Shown: piece after piece, positions 23,444-31,553 of the stretch
Layout of the letters: every line of letters starts with the position of its first letter
How positions within the stretch are numbered: position 1 is the first letter of the stretch
Assembly: GCA_025927575.1 (NCBI GenBank)
Contig: JAICLJ010000033.1
Location: forward strand, 1-34,779
Source of the DNA: Bryobacteraceae bacterium
GTDB taxonomy: Bacteria > Acidobacteriota > Terriglobia > Bryobacterales > Bryobacteraceae
Length of the DNA: 34,779 bases
Reading direction: 5' to 3'
The notes under the pieces: model-generated
Told to the model about the DNA's origin: nothing
The model's input: only the letters and a program-made list of their open reading frames with translations
Databases searched by the model: none
Position numbers and translations under genes: made by a program

Positions 23444-24664
23444 TTATACGTTGACAGCCCTGGAGCCCGTCAAGACCGGTTGCTGCTGAAGGAAGTGCTG
23501 GATGCTCTTGACCGCCTGCCGTGTGCGGTGGTTATTCTCTATCAGGCTGAAGCGTACGAAACCTTCTCCCATGGGACCGAAACCGATGCCCGGAGAGACC
23601 GCCACAAGCGCTTCCTTCAACAAAAGCTTGGCAAAATCGAGCGAAGGCATGTCCTGGAACGGCTCGGGGATTCGCGACCACACGAACATAGATGCTTTCG
23701 GCGGGTCCACACACCAGCCCGCACGATTCAGGCCTTCACACAGCAAATCGCGCCGAGTCTGGTAAACAGAGCAGATGCGCGCCGGCGCGTCCTCGCATTC
23801 ACGCAAGGCAATGATGGATGCGATCTGAATCGGCTGGAAAATTCCATAATCCAGGTAGCTCTTGATGCGGGCGAGGGCGGCGATCAGCTTGCGATTGCCG
23901 AGGCAGAAACCTACCCGCCATCCAGCCATGTTGTAGCTCTTGGTCATCGAGTAGATTTCGATGCAGTTTTCGGTGGCCCCCTCCACCTGAAGAATGCTTG
24001 GCGGCCTGTACCCGTCGAATCCCAATTCCGCGTAGGCGAAGTCGTGAATTACGTAAGAGCCGTGTTCGCGCGCAAGCGAAACGACTTCTTTCATAAATTC
24101 GATGTCCACGCACACCGTTGTCGGATTATGCGGGAACGAGATCAGGATGACCTTGGGTATCTTCGATGAAGTGCGGTAAAGGGTCTTCAGCTCTTCGAGA
24201 AAAGTGGATGCATCCGGCATGGGTAGCATACAGGCCTCGCCGTCGGCCATTATCACGCCATACTGATGAATCGGGTAAGCGGGATTAGGCGACACGACGC
24301 GATCACCGGGTCCGATGATGGCGAACAGAAGATGCGCCAACGCGTCCTTGGCGCCAATCGTGACAATCGCTTCCTCGTCGGGATCGAGCACCACTCCGTA
24401 CTGCTTGCGGTAGCGCGCCACAATAGCATCGCGCAAATGCGGTATTCCACGAGACATGGAGTACCGGTGATTCCGCGGATTTCGCGCCGCTTCGACCAGC
24501 TTATCCACTACGGGCTGGGGCGTCGCCCCATCGGGATTGCCCATCCCCATATCCACAATGTCCAGACCCGCTGCCCTTGCTTGCGCCTTCAGTTGGTTGG
24601 TGATGGAGAAAACATAAGGCGGCAGTTTGTTAATTCGATAGAAATCATCGCTTGGCAGCGGCAT
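23444..24664 (-). CDS. alaC: Alanine-type aminotransferase AlaC
   Basis: A 406-residue PLP-dependent class I/II aminotransferase that closely resembles E. coli AlaC along its whole length: 'RINKLPPYVFSITNQLKAQA', 'DMGMGNPDGATPQPVVDKL', 'HRYSMSRGIPHLRDAI', 'VTIGAKDALAHLL', 'NPAYPIHQYGVI', 'FPHNPTTVCVD', 'VIHDFAYAELGFDGY' and the PLP lysine K242 in 'SMTKSYNMAGWRVGF'. The C-terminal arginine binding the alpha-carboxylate is in 'GFVRFSLIENNHRTRQA'. It would interconvert alanine and pyruvate with glutamate/2-oxoglutarate in the cytoplasm; the LL-diaminopimelate aminotransferase branch is related and less likely. Length is as expected. The ribosome binding site is weak. A GNAT gene follows by 8 bases. 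Confidence 0.9.
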   Translation of the reverse strand: MPLPSDDFYRINKLPPYVFSITNQLKAQARAAGLDIVDMGMGNPDGATPQPVVDKLVEAARNPRNHRYSMSRGIPHLRDAIVARYRKQYGVVLDPDEEAIVTIGAKDALAHLLFAIIGPGDRVVSPNPAYPIHQYGVIMADGEACMLPMPDASTFLEELKTLYRTSSKIPKVILISFPHNPTTVCVDIEFMKEVVSLAREHGSYVIHDFAYAELGFDGYRPPSILQVEGATENCIEIYSMTKSYNMAGWRVGFCLGNRKLIAALARIKSYLDYGIFQPIQIASIIALRECEDAPARICSVYQTRRDLLCEGLNRAGWCVDPPKASMFVWSRIPEPFQDMPSLDFAKLLLKEALVAVSPGIGFGPMGEGFVRFSLIENNHRTRQAVKSIQHFLQQQPVLTGSRAVNV

Positions 24665-24710
24665 ATCTCATAGTGTAACGAGGCGGATAAAACCTCTCAT
24701 AGGTTCGAGG

Positions 24711-24741
24711 CGAGAAGCCGCTTTAATCGAGAAGCCGCTTT
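24711..24741. repeat. Short direct repeat between galE and alaC
   Basis: The 14-base unit CGAGAAGCCGCTTT occurs twice, at 24711-24724 and 24728-24741, separated by three bases. It lies in the 130-base gap upstream of alaC in its direction, and could be a regulatory direct repeat or slippage product. Confidence 0.5.
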
Positions 24742-24794
24742 CATAGAGCAGGCGGATTCTAAGCCGAAGTTCAGGCGAAAGCCCAGCGGAAAAC

Positions 24795-25769
24795 TCACGT
24801 TCCAAGCTTCCGTGCGAATTGCCAGGCGTCCGCGATAATCCGTTCGAGATCCGCCCGAACCGGTTTCCACGCCAATGTGCGTTGGAGCTTTTGCGAATCG
24901 GCAACGAGCCTGGGAGGGTCGCCTTCACGGCGCGGCCCGGAGACATACGGCACCTTGCGCCCGGAGACCGTTTCGACAGCAGACAGAACCTCTCTGACCG
25001 AGTGGCCCAGGCCGGTTCCCACGTTGAATACGGCGTCCGCGCCGTTGTAAAGCAGATGCTCAACCGCCTTGATGTGAGCCTCAGCTAGATCGCTGACGTG
25101 GATGTAATCGCGGATGCAGGTTCCATCCGGCGTGTCGTAGTCCTCGCCGAAGACGGTCACCGGCTCACCTGTGAGCACGGCGCGCAGCACCAGCGGAATC
25201 AAGTGGGTTTCCGGGTCGTGCCGTTCGCCCAGTCCGGCTTCGGGCTCAGCGCCGCATGCGTTGAAGTAGCGTAGCCGGATGCTCCGGAACCCGCGGTACC
25301 GGTCGAGCAATTCGATCATGCGCTCCACCATTACTTTGGAGTCGCCGTATGGATTGATGGGGGCAATCGGCTGATCTTCCGTGATCGGCACTCGCGGCGG
25401 ATTCCCGTATGCGGCGGCCGTCGATGAGAATACGAGTTTGTTCACGCCCGCCTGCTGCATGGCTTCAAACAGAGAAGACGATCCCCCGACGTTATTTGCG
25501 AAGTACAGTTCAGGCGCCTTGGTCGATTCGCCGACGGAGATGTAGGCGGCAAAATGGATAACCGCTTCGCACCGCTCTTCCTTGAGAATAGAAGTAATCC
25601 TCGCGGTGTCGCGCAAATCCACAACACGCAAAATCCCTTCCGGAACATTGGCGCGATCACCGCGGGAAAGGTTGTCGACCACAACCACGGAATGTCCGCG
25701 TTTCCGCAGGAAATAGACCGTGTGAGAACCGATATAGCCGGCGCCGCCGGTAACGAGTATTCTTGCCAA
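24795..25769 (-). CDS. galE: UDP-glucose 4-epimerase GalE
   Basis: A 324-residue extended short-chain dehydrogenase. The NAD-binding motif 'TGGAGYIGSHT' (7-17), 'FAAYISVGES' and the catalytic 'YGDSK' with Tyr141 and Lys145 are present, as is the Ser/Thr cluster 'VFSSTAAAYG' (113-122). 'YFNACGAEPEAGLGERHDPE' and 'DTPDGTCIRDYIHVSDLAEA' are GalE signatures. It interconverts UDP-glucose and UDP-galactose in the cytoplasm and so supplies galactose for the surface glycan genes further along the window. The start is a TTG at 25769, since the next in-frame starts would cut into the first beta strand. A ribosome binding site is not evident. Confidence 0.94.
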   Translation of the reverse strand: MARILVTGGAGYIGSHTVYFLRKRGHSVVVVDNLSRGDRANVPEGILRVVDLRDTARITSILKEERCEAVIHFAAYISVGESTKAPELYFANNVGGSSSLFEAMQQAGVNKLVFSSTAAAYGNPPRVPITEDQPIAPINPYGDSKVMVERMIELLDRYRGFRSIRLRYFNACGAEPEAGLGERHDPETHLIPLVLRAVLTGEPVTVFGEDYDTPDGTCIRDYIHVSDLAEAHIKAVEHLLYNGADAVFNVGTGLGHSVREVLSAVETVSGRKVPYVSGPRREGDPPRLVADSQKLQRTLAWKPVRADLERIIADAWQFARKLGT

Positions 25770-25900
25770 TCTACGAGTTTACCGAATCGACAGCCTTGGA
25801 TAGCGCTCAATAGTGAGCCTGATTGTACGCTGCAAATGATGACATAGACTGTTCGTTAAGGCCTCAAAACTAGGTCTCCGGAAGATGAGAAGGATTTTTC

Positions 25901-27325
25901 ATGGCGCAGAATGACGACTTGACTCGCCGCGGCGTGATGAAGCTTGCAGGAGCCGCGGGCATAACGGCGGCGGCCCTGACCACGGCTGCTAAAGTCGGCC
26001 CCGGCATCGTTAAAGCACATGCCCAGAGCAACCAGATCAAGTACGGGATGATCGGAACAGGCAGTCGCGGAACGTACCTTCTGAGTCGTCTCGCAAAGAT
26101 CGATAACGGGCATTGCACGGCTCTGTGCGATGTGGACCAGAACTCAGTTGATAAAGCCGCTACCGTCATCGGCACAAACCCAAAGAAGTACAGTGATTAC
26201 AGGGAATTGCTTGCTGACCGGAACGTGGATGCGGTGCTTATCGCCGTTCCGCTTTATGAGCATTTCCCCGTTACGCGCGATTCCTTGCAGGCCGGCAAAC
26301 ACACGTTCTGCGAAAAGAGCCTAGTGTTTGCGCCGGAGGAAGTACATGCGCTGCGCGGACTAGCGCCGCAGCACGGAAAGCAGGTTTTGCAGGTCGGTTT
26401 GCAGCGCCGGTATAGCCAATATTTCCAGGCCACCAAACAGATGGTGGAAAACGGCATTCTCGGAGACGTCACACACATTCACGCCATGTGGCATAGAAAT
26501 CCCGGTTGGGTGATGAAGCCGGCAGGCAAGAGCAATCCAAAGAACTGGCGGCTGTTTCGAGAGTACTCAGGCGGGCTGACTGCGGAGTTGGCTTCGCATC
26601 AAATCGATGTGGCCGACTGGATGTTCGGCGCCCAACCTGAATTTGTGATGGGACTTGGAGGCTTGGATACGTGGAAGGACGATGGCCGCGATATCTTCGA
26701 TAACATTCAATTGATCTTCCAGTACCCAGGGGGCCGTAAGATGACTTTCAGCGCCATCAGCACGAATAACCATTGCCCGTTCCTTTGCTCGTCGCGGCCT
26801 GAATTCGGCATTTGCATCATGGGGACCGCAGGTGCGGTCGAGATTAACGTTGGCGATGGGCAGGACACGCTTCCCACGGCGCTGTGGTATCGCGAAGCCA
26901 GGCCGACGAAGATCTCTCCGGCGACTGAAAAAACCGAAACGGAAGCGGGCGCGACATACGCTCTGGCCGGACCGGAGAAGGGGATTCCCATTCGGATGCC
27001 CCAGTATGAAATCGATAAACAGAAGGATTCGTTCATTACTCGCGAACTGAAATATGCGCGCTTGTGGCTGTACCAAAAGGGAGTGATGGTTCCGGAAGAA
27101 GATGTGAATCCGGTGGATACCGAACTGCAAAGTTTCTTCCACGATTCGATGACCGGCGGTCATCCCAAGGCCGACGTCGAAGTGGGATTGGCCGATTCCA
27201 CGGCGGTGATTCTTGCGAACGTTGCGATGGATGAGAACCGTCGAGTCTACTTTAACGAGATCCAAAACCTCGGCAACGACAAAATCGATCAAGCACTGAA
27301 GAAAGAGGCGAAGCCGATGGCGTAA
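25901..27325 (+). CDS. Tat-exported Gfo/Idh/MocA family oxidoreductase
   Basis: A 474-residue NAD(P)-dependent oxidoreductase. The N-terminus carries a twin-arginine signal ('DLTRRGVMKLAGAAG', R9-R10) followed by a hydrophobic stretch and a probable cleavage site after AHA (39-41). The Rossmann motif 'GMIGTGSRGTYLL' (49-61), 'VDAVLIAVPLYEHFP' and the 'GKHTFCEKSLVF' lysine match the family, with Ser after the lysine where Pro is usual. The C-terminal domain ('GGLTAELASHQIDVADWMFGA') holds the usual histidine for substrate binding. Exported members in soil and planctomycete-type bacteria act on sugars or glycosides with tightly bound cofactor; the exact sugar is unknown. It starts with a ribosome binding site (GAGAAGGA) just upstream and is divergent from galE. 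Confidence 0.9.
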   Translation: MAQNDDLTRRGVMKLAGAAGITAAALTTAAKVGPGIVKAHAQSNQIKYGMIGTGSRGTYLLSRLAKIDNGHCTALCDVDQNSVDKAATVIGTNPKKYSDYRELLADRNVDAVLIAVPLYEHFPVTRDSLQAGKHTFCEKSLVFAPEEVHALRGLAPQHGKQVLQVGLQRRYSQYFQATKQMVENGILGDVTHIHAMWHRNPGWVMKPAGKSNPKNWRLFREYSGGLTAELASHQIDVADWMFGAQPEFVMGLGGLDTWKDDGRDIFDNIQLIFQYPGGRKMTFSAISTNNHCPFLCSSRPEFGICIMGTAGAVEINVGDGQDTLPTALWYREARPTKISPATEKTETEAGATYALAGPEKGIPIRMPQYEIDKQKDSFITRELKYARLWLYQKGVMVPEEDVNPVDTELQSFFHDSMTGGHPKADVEVGLADSTAVILANVAMDENRRVYFNEIQNLGNDKIDQALKKEAKPMA

Positions 27326-27712
27326 GCGAGCTATATGCCTCTAATCTCACAGGCCAGTTAGTGGCCTCGAAAAATTTGTAATATAAGATGCTTCTGTAAA
27401 AAATAAGTAACAAGAAATTTGTTTACTTAACTGAGCCGGGCGCGCCTGGCTTCCCCCGCGAAATTCGTTGTCTGTTGTGCGGACAAGGCATTTCTTGCTC
27501 CTTTAGACGATCGTAAATCCGCGTAGTTGACTTGGACAGCCACGTATCCGGTAAACTGATAGCTAGGCGTTTATAGAAGACGCTTTATTGTTGTCGGCTC
27601 GCTTACATAGCGTGCTGGCTTGCAAAACTGGATGCTTGAGTTGATGGACTCGATTGCATGGATGGCTCTGTGAGGCTGTTCCATCCTTTCCCGCCTCGTC
27701 TCGTTATCGCAC
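27326..27712. other. Non-coding stretch with AT-rich dyad and possible promoter
   Basis: A weak hairpin AGGCCA/TGGCCT (27351-27367) follows the oxidoreductase. From about 27370 to 27430 the sequence is strikingly AT-rich and contains an imperfect dyad TAAGTAACAA (27404-27413) / TTGTTTACTTA (27419-27429). A promoter-like TTGACT (27527-27532) with TAAACT (27552-27557) is 19 bases apart. No gene is seen. Confidence 0.45.
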
Positions 27713-28540
27713 ATGGGTTCCAACGAAAACAGCGCCTCCATTACTTTCCGAGCTTCGCTTGTTGTTCCTTGTTTCAATGAGGGCAAACGCCTTGATGTTG
27801 GGGCGTTCCGCAACTATCTTTCAGCGCGACATGCAATCCGGATTATTTTTGTCGATGATGGCAGCAGCGATAACACTATTGAAGTACTGCAGCAAGTGTG
27901 CCGGGGGTATGAGGACTCGACGCATATTTTGAGAGGCGGCGAGAACCGGGGCAAGGCCGAAGCCGTTCGGGCGGGCATGCTTTATGCGCTGAACGACGGC
28001 GATCCGCAAATAGTAGGGTTCTGGGACGCCGATCTTGCGACGCCACTAGAGGCCGTAGCAAAACTGTTGAGCATTCTCGATGCTCGACAAGACATCGACA
28101 TGGTTTTCGGTTCACGCGTCAAGCTCCTCGGAAGAACCGTGGATCGAAAGCCAATCCGCCATTATCTCGGCCGTATCTTCGCTACGGTTGTTTCGGTTGC
28201 GCTCGGTATCGGCATCTACGACACGCAATGTGGCGCCAAGCTATTCCGGGCACACCCGGATCTGCGCGAAGTACTGGCTGAGCCTTTCCTGTCCAAATGG
28301 GTGTTCGATATAGAGATCCTGGCTCGCTATATAGCCCTCTGCGGCAACGATCCTGCTCGCGTGGAACAGATGATTTACGAATTTCCGCTCCAGAAGTGGA
28401 CGGACGTCGAGGGATCCAAGGTGCGCCCGAAGGATTTTTTTGTGGCGATTTCAGATGTCATTCGTATCCGGCGGAAGTACCGTTCCGGACGTCGGCTGAA
28501 TCCGGATGCGTCTGTGCGTCACGGAAGAGAACTCACCTAG
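27713..28540 (+). CDS. Family 2 glycosyltransferase, dolichyl-phosphate glucose synthase-like
   Basis: A 275-residue GT2 enzyme of the polyprenyl-phosphate glycosyltransferase branch: 'LVVPCFNEGKRLDVGAF' (16-32), 'IIFVDDGSSDNTIEVLQQV' with the aspartate pair at 48-49, 'GENRGKAEAVRAGML' and the metal-binding 'VGFWDADLATPLE' (D105 and D107). 'YDTQCGAKLFRAH' and 'FLSKWVFDIEILARY' match the dolichyl-phosphate beta-glucosyltransferase pattern. Unlike GtrB-type enzymes it has no pair of C-terminal membrane helices, so it is likely membrane-associated only. It probably makes a lipid-linked sugar that the following ArnT/PMT-like transferase uses; the two genes abut (TAG then ATG). Confidence 0.88.
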   Translation: MGSNENSASITFRASLVVPCFNEGKRLDVGAFRNYLSARHAIRIIFVDDGSSDNTIEVLQQVCRGYEDSTHILRGGENRGKAEAVRAGMLYALNDGDPQIVGFWDADLATPLEAVAKLLSILDARQDIDMVFGSRVKLLGRTVDRKPIRHYLGRIFATVVSVALGIGIYDTQCGAKLFRAHPDLREVLAEPFLSKWVFDIEILARYIALCGNDPARVEQMIYEFPLQKWTDVEGSKVRPKDFFVAISDVIRIRRKYRSGRRLNPDASVRHGRELT

Positions 28541-30184
28541 ATGCGCTCCGGCCGGGAAGGCAATTCGTCACGGAGCCCCCTGCCTTTTGGTAACGAGAGA
28601 TATCGAAATACAGACATGCAGAACGGCCCTGTTCTTCACGAATCTTCAGCATCGCACCGGATTCATTCGCCGCCGGCTAATCCCGCTGCACGATTTTTTC
28701 GGAATCATTGGGAAATCCTGCTGCTTCTCGTGCTGGCCGCAATCGTGCTTTTGCCCGGGCTGAGTTCCCATCCGCTGGTGTCATGGGATGAAGCGATTTA
28801 CGCGGAGATATCGAAAGAATTCCTGATCATGCATTCATGGCTTGTGCCCCACTGGAACTACCAGCCCTGGATGGAAAAGCCGCCGCTCTTTCTTTGGGTG
28901 ACGGCTGTCTTCTTTAAAGTATTCGGCATATCCGAGTTCTGGGCCAGGGCTGCATCGGCATTTTCGGGGATGGGCGTCGTTGCCGTCACTTACTATTGCG
29001 CCAGGGAGTTGAAAGATAGCCGGCTCGGGTGGGTTGCGGCTTTCCTGTTGCTCACGATGCGTGGTTTTCTTCAAATGGCCAGTAATGGCAAAACCGACAT
29101 GATGTTGACGCTCTGGATGTTTGTCGGTCTGTATGGAATTTTGTTGCTTACCAAGGGCAGGCGCGCAGGTTGGTATCTATTCTGGTGCGGTTCCGCGTTA
29201 GCGATCATGACGAAGAGCGCCGCGGTGGCTCCAGTCTTTGTGACGCTGGCTGTGCTGGTAATTGTCCGCCGGGACCTCTTCGGCGTCGTAAGCAAACAAT
29301 TTTTCTTCGGTCTCGCCCTCTTCGTATTGATCGTGGCGCCGTGGCACATTTACATGATCAGCCACTTCGGAGGCGCTTTTGTCGATCAATACCTGGGCCG
29401 CCATGTTTTAGAGCGATCCATGAGTTCCCTGGAGGACAACCACGAGAGCGTATTTTACTATCCAATTCTTTTGCTGAAATGGGCGTTCCCGTGGGTTCTG
29501 ATTGTGCCCATAGGATACTGGTTTGCCGTTAGGCAAAAGTCGCTGAATGTCTTTCATTGTTTCGCTCTGGTCCTGTTTTTGTTCTACACGCTCGTCCAAA
29601 CGAAGTTGGCGCACTATATGGAGCCAATCTACCCGGCATTGGCGATCGTCGCAGCCGTGCCGATCTATCAGTGGATACGCTCGTGGCGCATGGCACGGGT
29701 GTTACTAGCCGGCTCTGCCATGGCTCTCCTGGCAGGATTGGTGGCTCTGCCAATCCTTGAAAACCACATTGCCGCCGGGTATGGCAGCCCGGTAGTGGAC
29801 CTTATACGAGCGCATCCGGTGCGCGGTTACGACGGGCCTCTTTTACTGTGTTCGGATCGAGTGATGATCACGATGGCGGCGCCGCTGTTCTATGCCCCGT
29901 CGAAAACGGAACAGACGTATATCTATTCCAAACCGATGAAAACGGATAGCGTGGCGATTGACCCAAAGACGATGGATAAAAAGTACTGGCACCCTGTGCC
30001 GCTTCTCTTAGCAGTGAACTCAACTGCGGACTTGATTGTCATCAGCAAAGAATTGTTACCGCATCTGCCCGGTACCCTGAGTTTTCGGCCCATCGCCGAG
30101 ACATCGGATTACGAATTGGGGATGCTGGCTAAGAGCGAAAGAAAGCCGATGACGAACGTGAAGCACGCGGCGAGCGGCAGGTAA
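28541..30184 (+). CDS. ArnT/PMT-like integral membrane glycosyltransferase
   Basis: A 547-residue polytopic protein, about 11 membrane helices, of the GT39/GT83 superfamily that moves sugars from polyprenyl-phosphate donors outside the membrane. The first external loop carries the family acidic pair 'SWDEAIYAEISKEF' (D83-E84), followed by 'PWMEKPPLFLWVTAVFFKVF' and 'SEFWARAASAFSGMG'. The C-terminal domain (~410-530) is soluble. The start ATG directly follows the stop of the DPG-synthase-like gene; an ATG at 28616 is also possible and would remove a charged 25-residue extension. Its acceptor could be lipid A, a surface protein or a polysaccharide. It converges with the GT4 gene, with only 5 bases between. 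Confidence 0.88.
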   Translation: MRSGREGNSSRSPLPFGNERYRNTDMQNGPVLHESSASHRIHSPPANPAARFFRNHWEILLLLVLAAIVLLPGLSSHPLVSWDEAIYAEISKEFLIMHSWLVPHWNYQPWMEKPPLFLWVTAVFFKVFGISEFWARAASAFSGMGVVAVTYYCARELKDSRLGWVAAFLLLTMRGFLQMASNGKTDMMLTLWMFVGLYGILLLTKGRRAGWYLFWCGSALAIMTKSAAVAPVFVTLAVLVIVRRDLFGVVSKQFFFGLALFVLIVAPWHIYMISHFGGAFVDQYLGRHVLERSMSSLEDNHESVFYYPILLLKWAFPWVLIVPIGYWFAVRQKSLNVFHCFALVLFLFYTLVQTKLAHYMEPIYPALAIVAAVPIYQWIRSWRMARVLLAGSAMALLAGLVALPILENHIAAGYGSPVVDLIRAHPVRGYDGPLLLCSDRVMITMAAPLFYAPSKTEQTYIYSKPMKTDSVAIDPKTMDKKYWHPVPLLLAVNSTADLIVISKELLPHLPGTLSFRPIAETSDYELGMLAKSERKPMTNVKHAASGR

Positions 30185-30189
30185 ACCTT

Positions 30190-31269
30190 TCAGCGGCGCA
30201 TCTTCTCGAACAATTGTTCGTATGCATCGGTGACCGCATCCCAGCTATAGCGTTCTTGGATCCGGCGCTGCGCAAGACAACCCCAGCGGCTTCGTTCCTC
30301 CTCGGAGAGTTCGGCGGCCCAGCGAAGTTTGTCGACCAGCGTGTCCTCCGTGAAAGGCACGGCTGCGTCTCCGGCGGCCTCTTCGCTTTCGGGTGTGGTC
30401 AAGTACAGCACCATCGCGCCGCGTCCCATGGCTTCGATGAGAGCAGGGTGCGTGCCACCAACTTCTGTCGCCTGAATATAAGCGAAGCAGTGCGACTGCA
30501 GCTCGCGGTAACCCTCGCCATAAATGGCGCCCGGGATGATGACGCGGGTATCGCGAGTATCTCGAATTTGCTGGATGTAATCGGCGGCGTAAGGCGCATC
30601 CCCTACGATCACGAGCCGCAGATTGGTTTCGACGTGTTCAAATGCCTGGCGAACCATTAGCGCGTTATTCTCTGGCTCTAACCGGCTGACGTAAAGAAAA
30701 TATCTGCCAGGCTCCAGGCCCAATCGCTCCAGCGCGGCCGTGCTTTTCACCTTCCCGATCTCCGCGCCGTACGGGATGAATGTCGATTCCTTGCCGTAGC
30801 GCTCGAAATAATATTCGCGAATTTTGCCCGCATCTGAAACGACTTCGGAACAGCACCATGTGGAAAGCCATTCCGAAAGGAGGTACCATTTCTTTGCGAA
30901 TTGGTTCCACTTTTTGCGGTGCCGCTCGAGGCCATCCACGTTGAGAGCGGTCGGCATGCCGAGCATGCGCGGCATCCATGTGAATATTGCGTTAGCGGCG
31001 TTGCAATAAAGGACGACATCGAATCGGCGCAGCAGCAGATCGCAGGTAGACAGGCCGGTGTGGGCCAGCGTGTCGAAATATTTGTGGTGAACGGTTGGAA
31101 GATAGCGCAGATCGACGCCGCGATATCTGCCGCCATCGTGAGGCGAGCGGCAATAGACGGTGACGCGATGGCCCCGCTCCGCCAACCGCACCGACAATTC
31201 TTCAGCGAAGGTTTCGAAGCCGCCGTAGTTGGCTGGGATGCCGCGCGTCCCCACGAGGGCGATCCGCAT
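30190..31269 (-). CDS. Family 4 glycosyltransferase (DUF1972-type N-terminus)
   Basis: About 359 residues from ATG 31269, matching the family start 'MRIALVGTRGIPANYGGFET'. A TTG at 31284 that overlaps the stop of the upstream small gene (TTGA) would add five residues. The N-terminal half is of the type found in rhamnosyl- and other surface polysaccharide transferases ('GGFETFAEELSVRLAERGH'). The C-terminal half has the GT-B nucleotide-sugar site 'GGTHPALIEAMGRGAMVLY' with its glutamate. It is probably cytoplasmic and peripheral. It is the last gene of the dnaE-accA-small protein series on the minus strand and is convergent with the ArnT-like gene, suggesting a role in the same surface glycan. 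Confidence 0.88.
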   Translation of the reverse strand: MRIALVGTRGIPANYGGFETFAEELSVRLAERGHRVTVYCRSPHDGGRYRGVDLRYLPTVHHKYFDTLAHTGLSTCDLLLRRFDVVLYCNAANAIFTWMPRMLGMPTALNVDGLERHRKKWNQFAKKWYLLSEWLSTWCCSEVVSDAGKIREYYFERYGKESTFIPYGAEIGKVKSTAALERLGLEPGRYFLYVSRLEPENNALMVRQAFEHVETNLRLVIVGDAPYAADYIQQIRDTRDTRVIIPGAIYGEGYRELQSHCFAYIQATEVGGTHPALIEAMGRGAMVLYLTTPESEEAAGDAAVPFTEDTLVDKLRWAAELSEEERSRWGCLAQRRIQERYSWDAVTDAYEQLFEKMRR

Positions 31270-31280
31270 ACCAGTTTGGG

Positions 31281-31553
31281 TCAAGGCTTCTTAAGCCAGC
31301 GAACGCTATCCGGTTGGGTATTCTGGCACTTCACTGTGTCGGTGACGCCGGAAGAGATGTTCGCGCACGCGCCTTCCGTCGCCGATCTCAAGGCGGTCAT
31401 TTCAGAAGAAGCGCCGGCAGTTGTGCAAGCGGTCTGGCCATTAAATGTCATGCAAACCCGCACCTTATACGTGTCGCGTCCGATGGTGGAATAAAGGATC
31501 AGAGCAGCGAAGCCCGCGACAAAAAGAGCGATGATAATTCCAAATTTTTTCAG
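31281..31553 (-). CDS. Small exported or membrane protein with apparent CTG start, between accA and GT4
   Basis: The frame reads (M)KKFGIIIALFVAGFAALIL at its start, a typical membrane leader, then a small periplasmic part with five cysteines ('YKVRVCMTFNGQTACTTAG', 'EGACANISS', 'VKCQN') and ends 'WLKKP'. In all it is about 90 residues. The only sensible start is CTG at 31553-31551, which overlaps the accA stop codon (CTGA), with GAGGAA at about eight bases upstream. An in-frame TGA lies four codons further up, so no ATG, GTG or TTG is available ahead of the leader. A sequencing error in an ATG is the alternative. The stop overlaps a TTG used possibly by the GT4 gene (TTGA). Function unknown; the cysteines suggest disulphides. 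Confidence 0.65.
   Translation of the reverse strand: MKKFGIIIALFVAGFAALILYSTIGRDTYKVRVCMTFNGQTACTTAGASSEMTALRSATEGACANISSGVTDTVKCQNTQPDSVRWLKKP

Noticed and set aside
23411..24169. Long plus-strand open frame antisense to alaC
   Set aside because: It is a shadow of the high-GC alaC codon structure; alaC is certain.
24700..24722. GGTTCGAG stretch as a possible tRNA T-loop
   Set aside because: No acceptor stem or anticodon arm can be folded around it.
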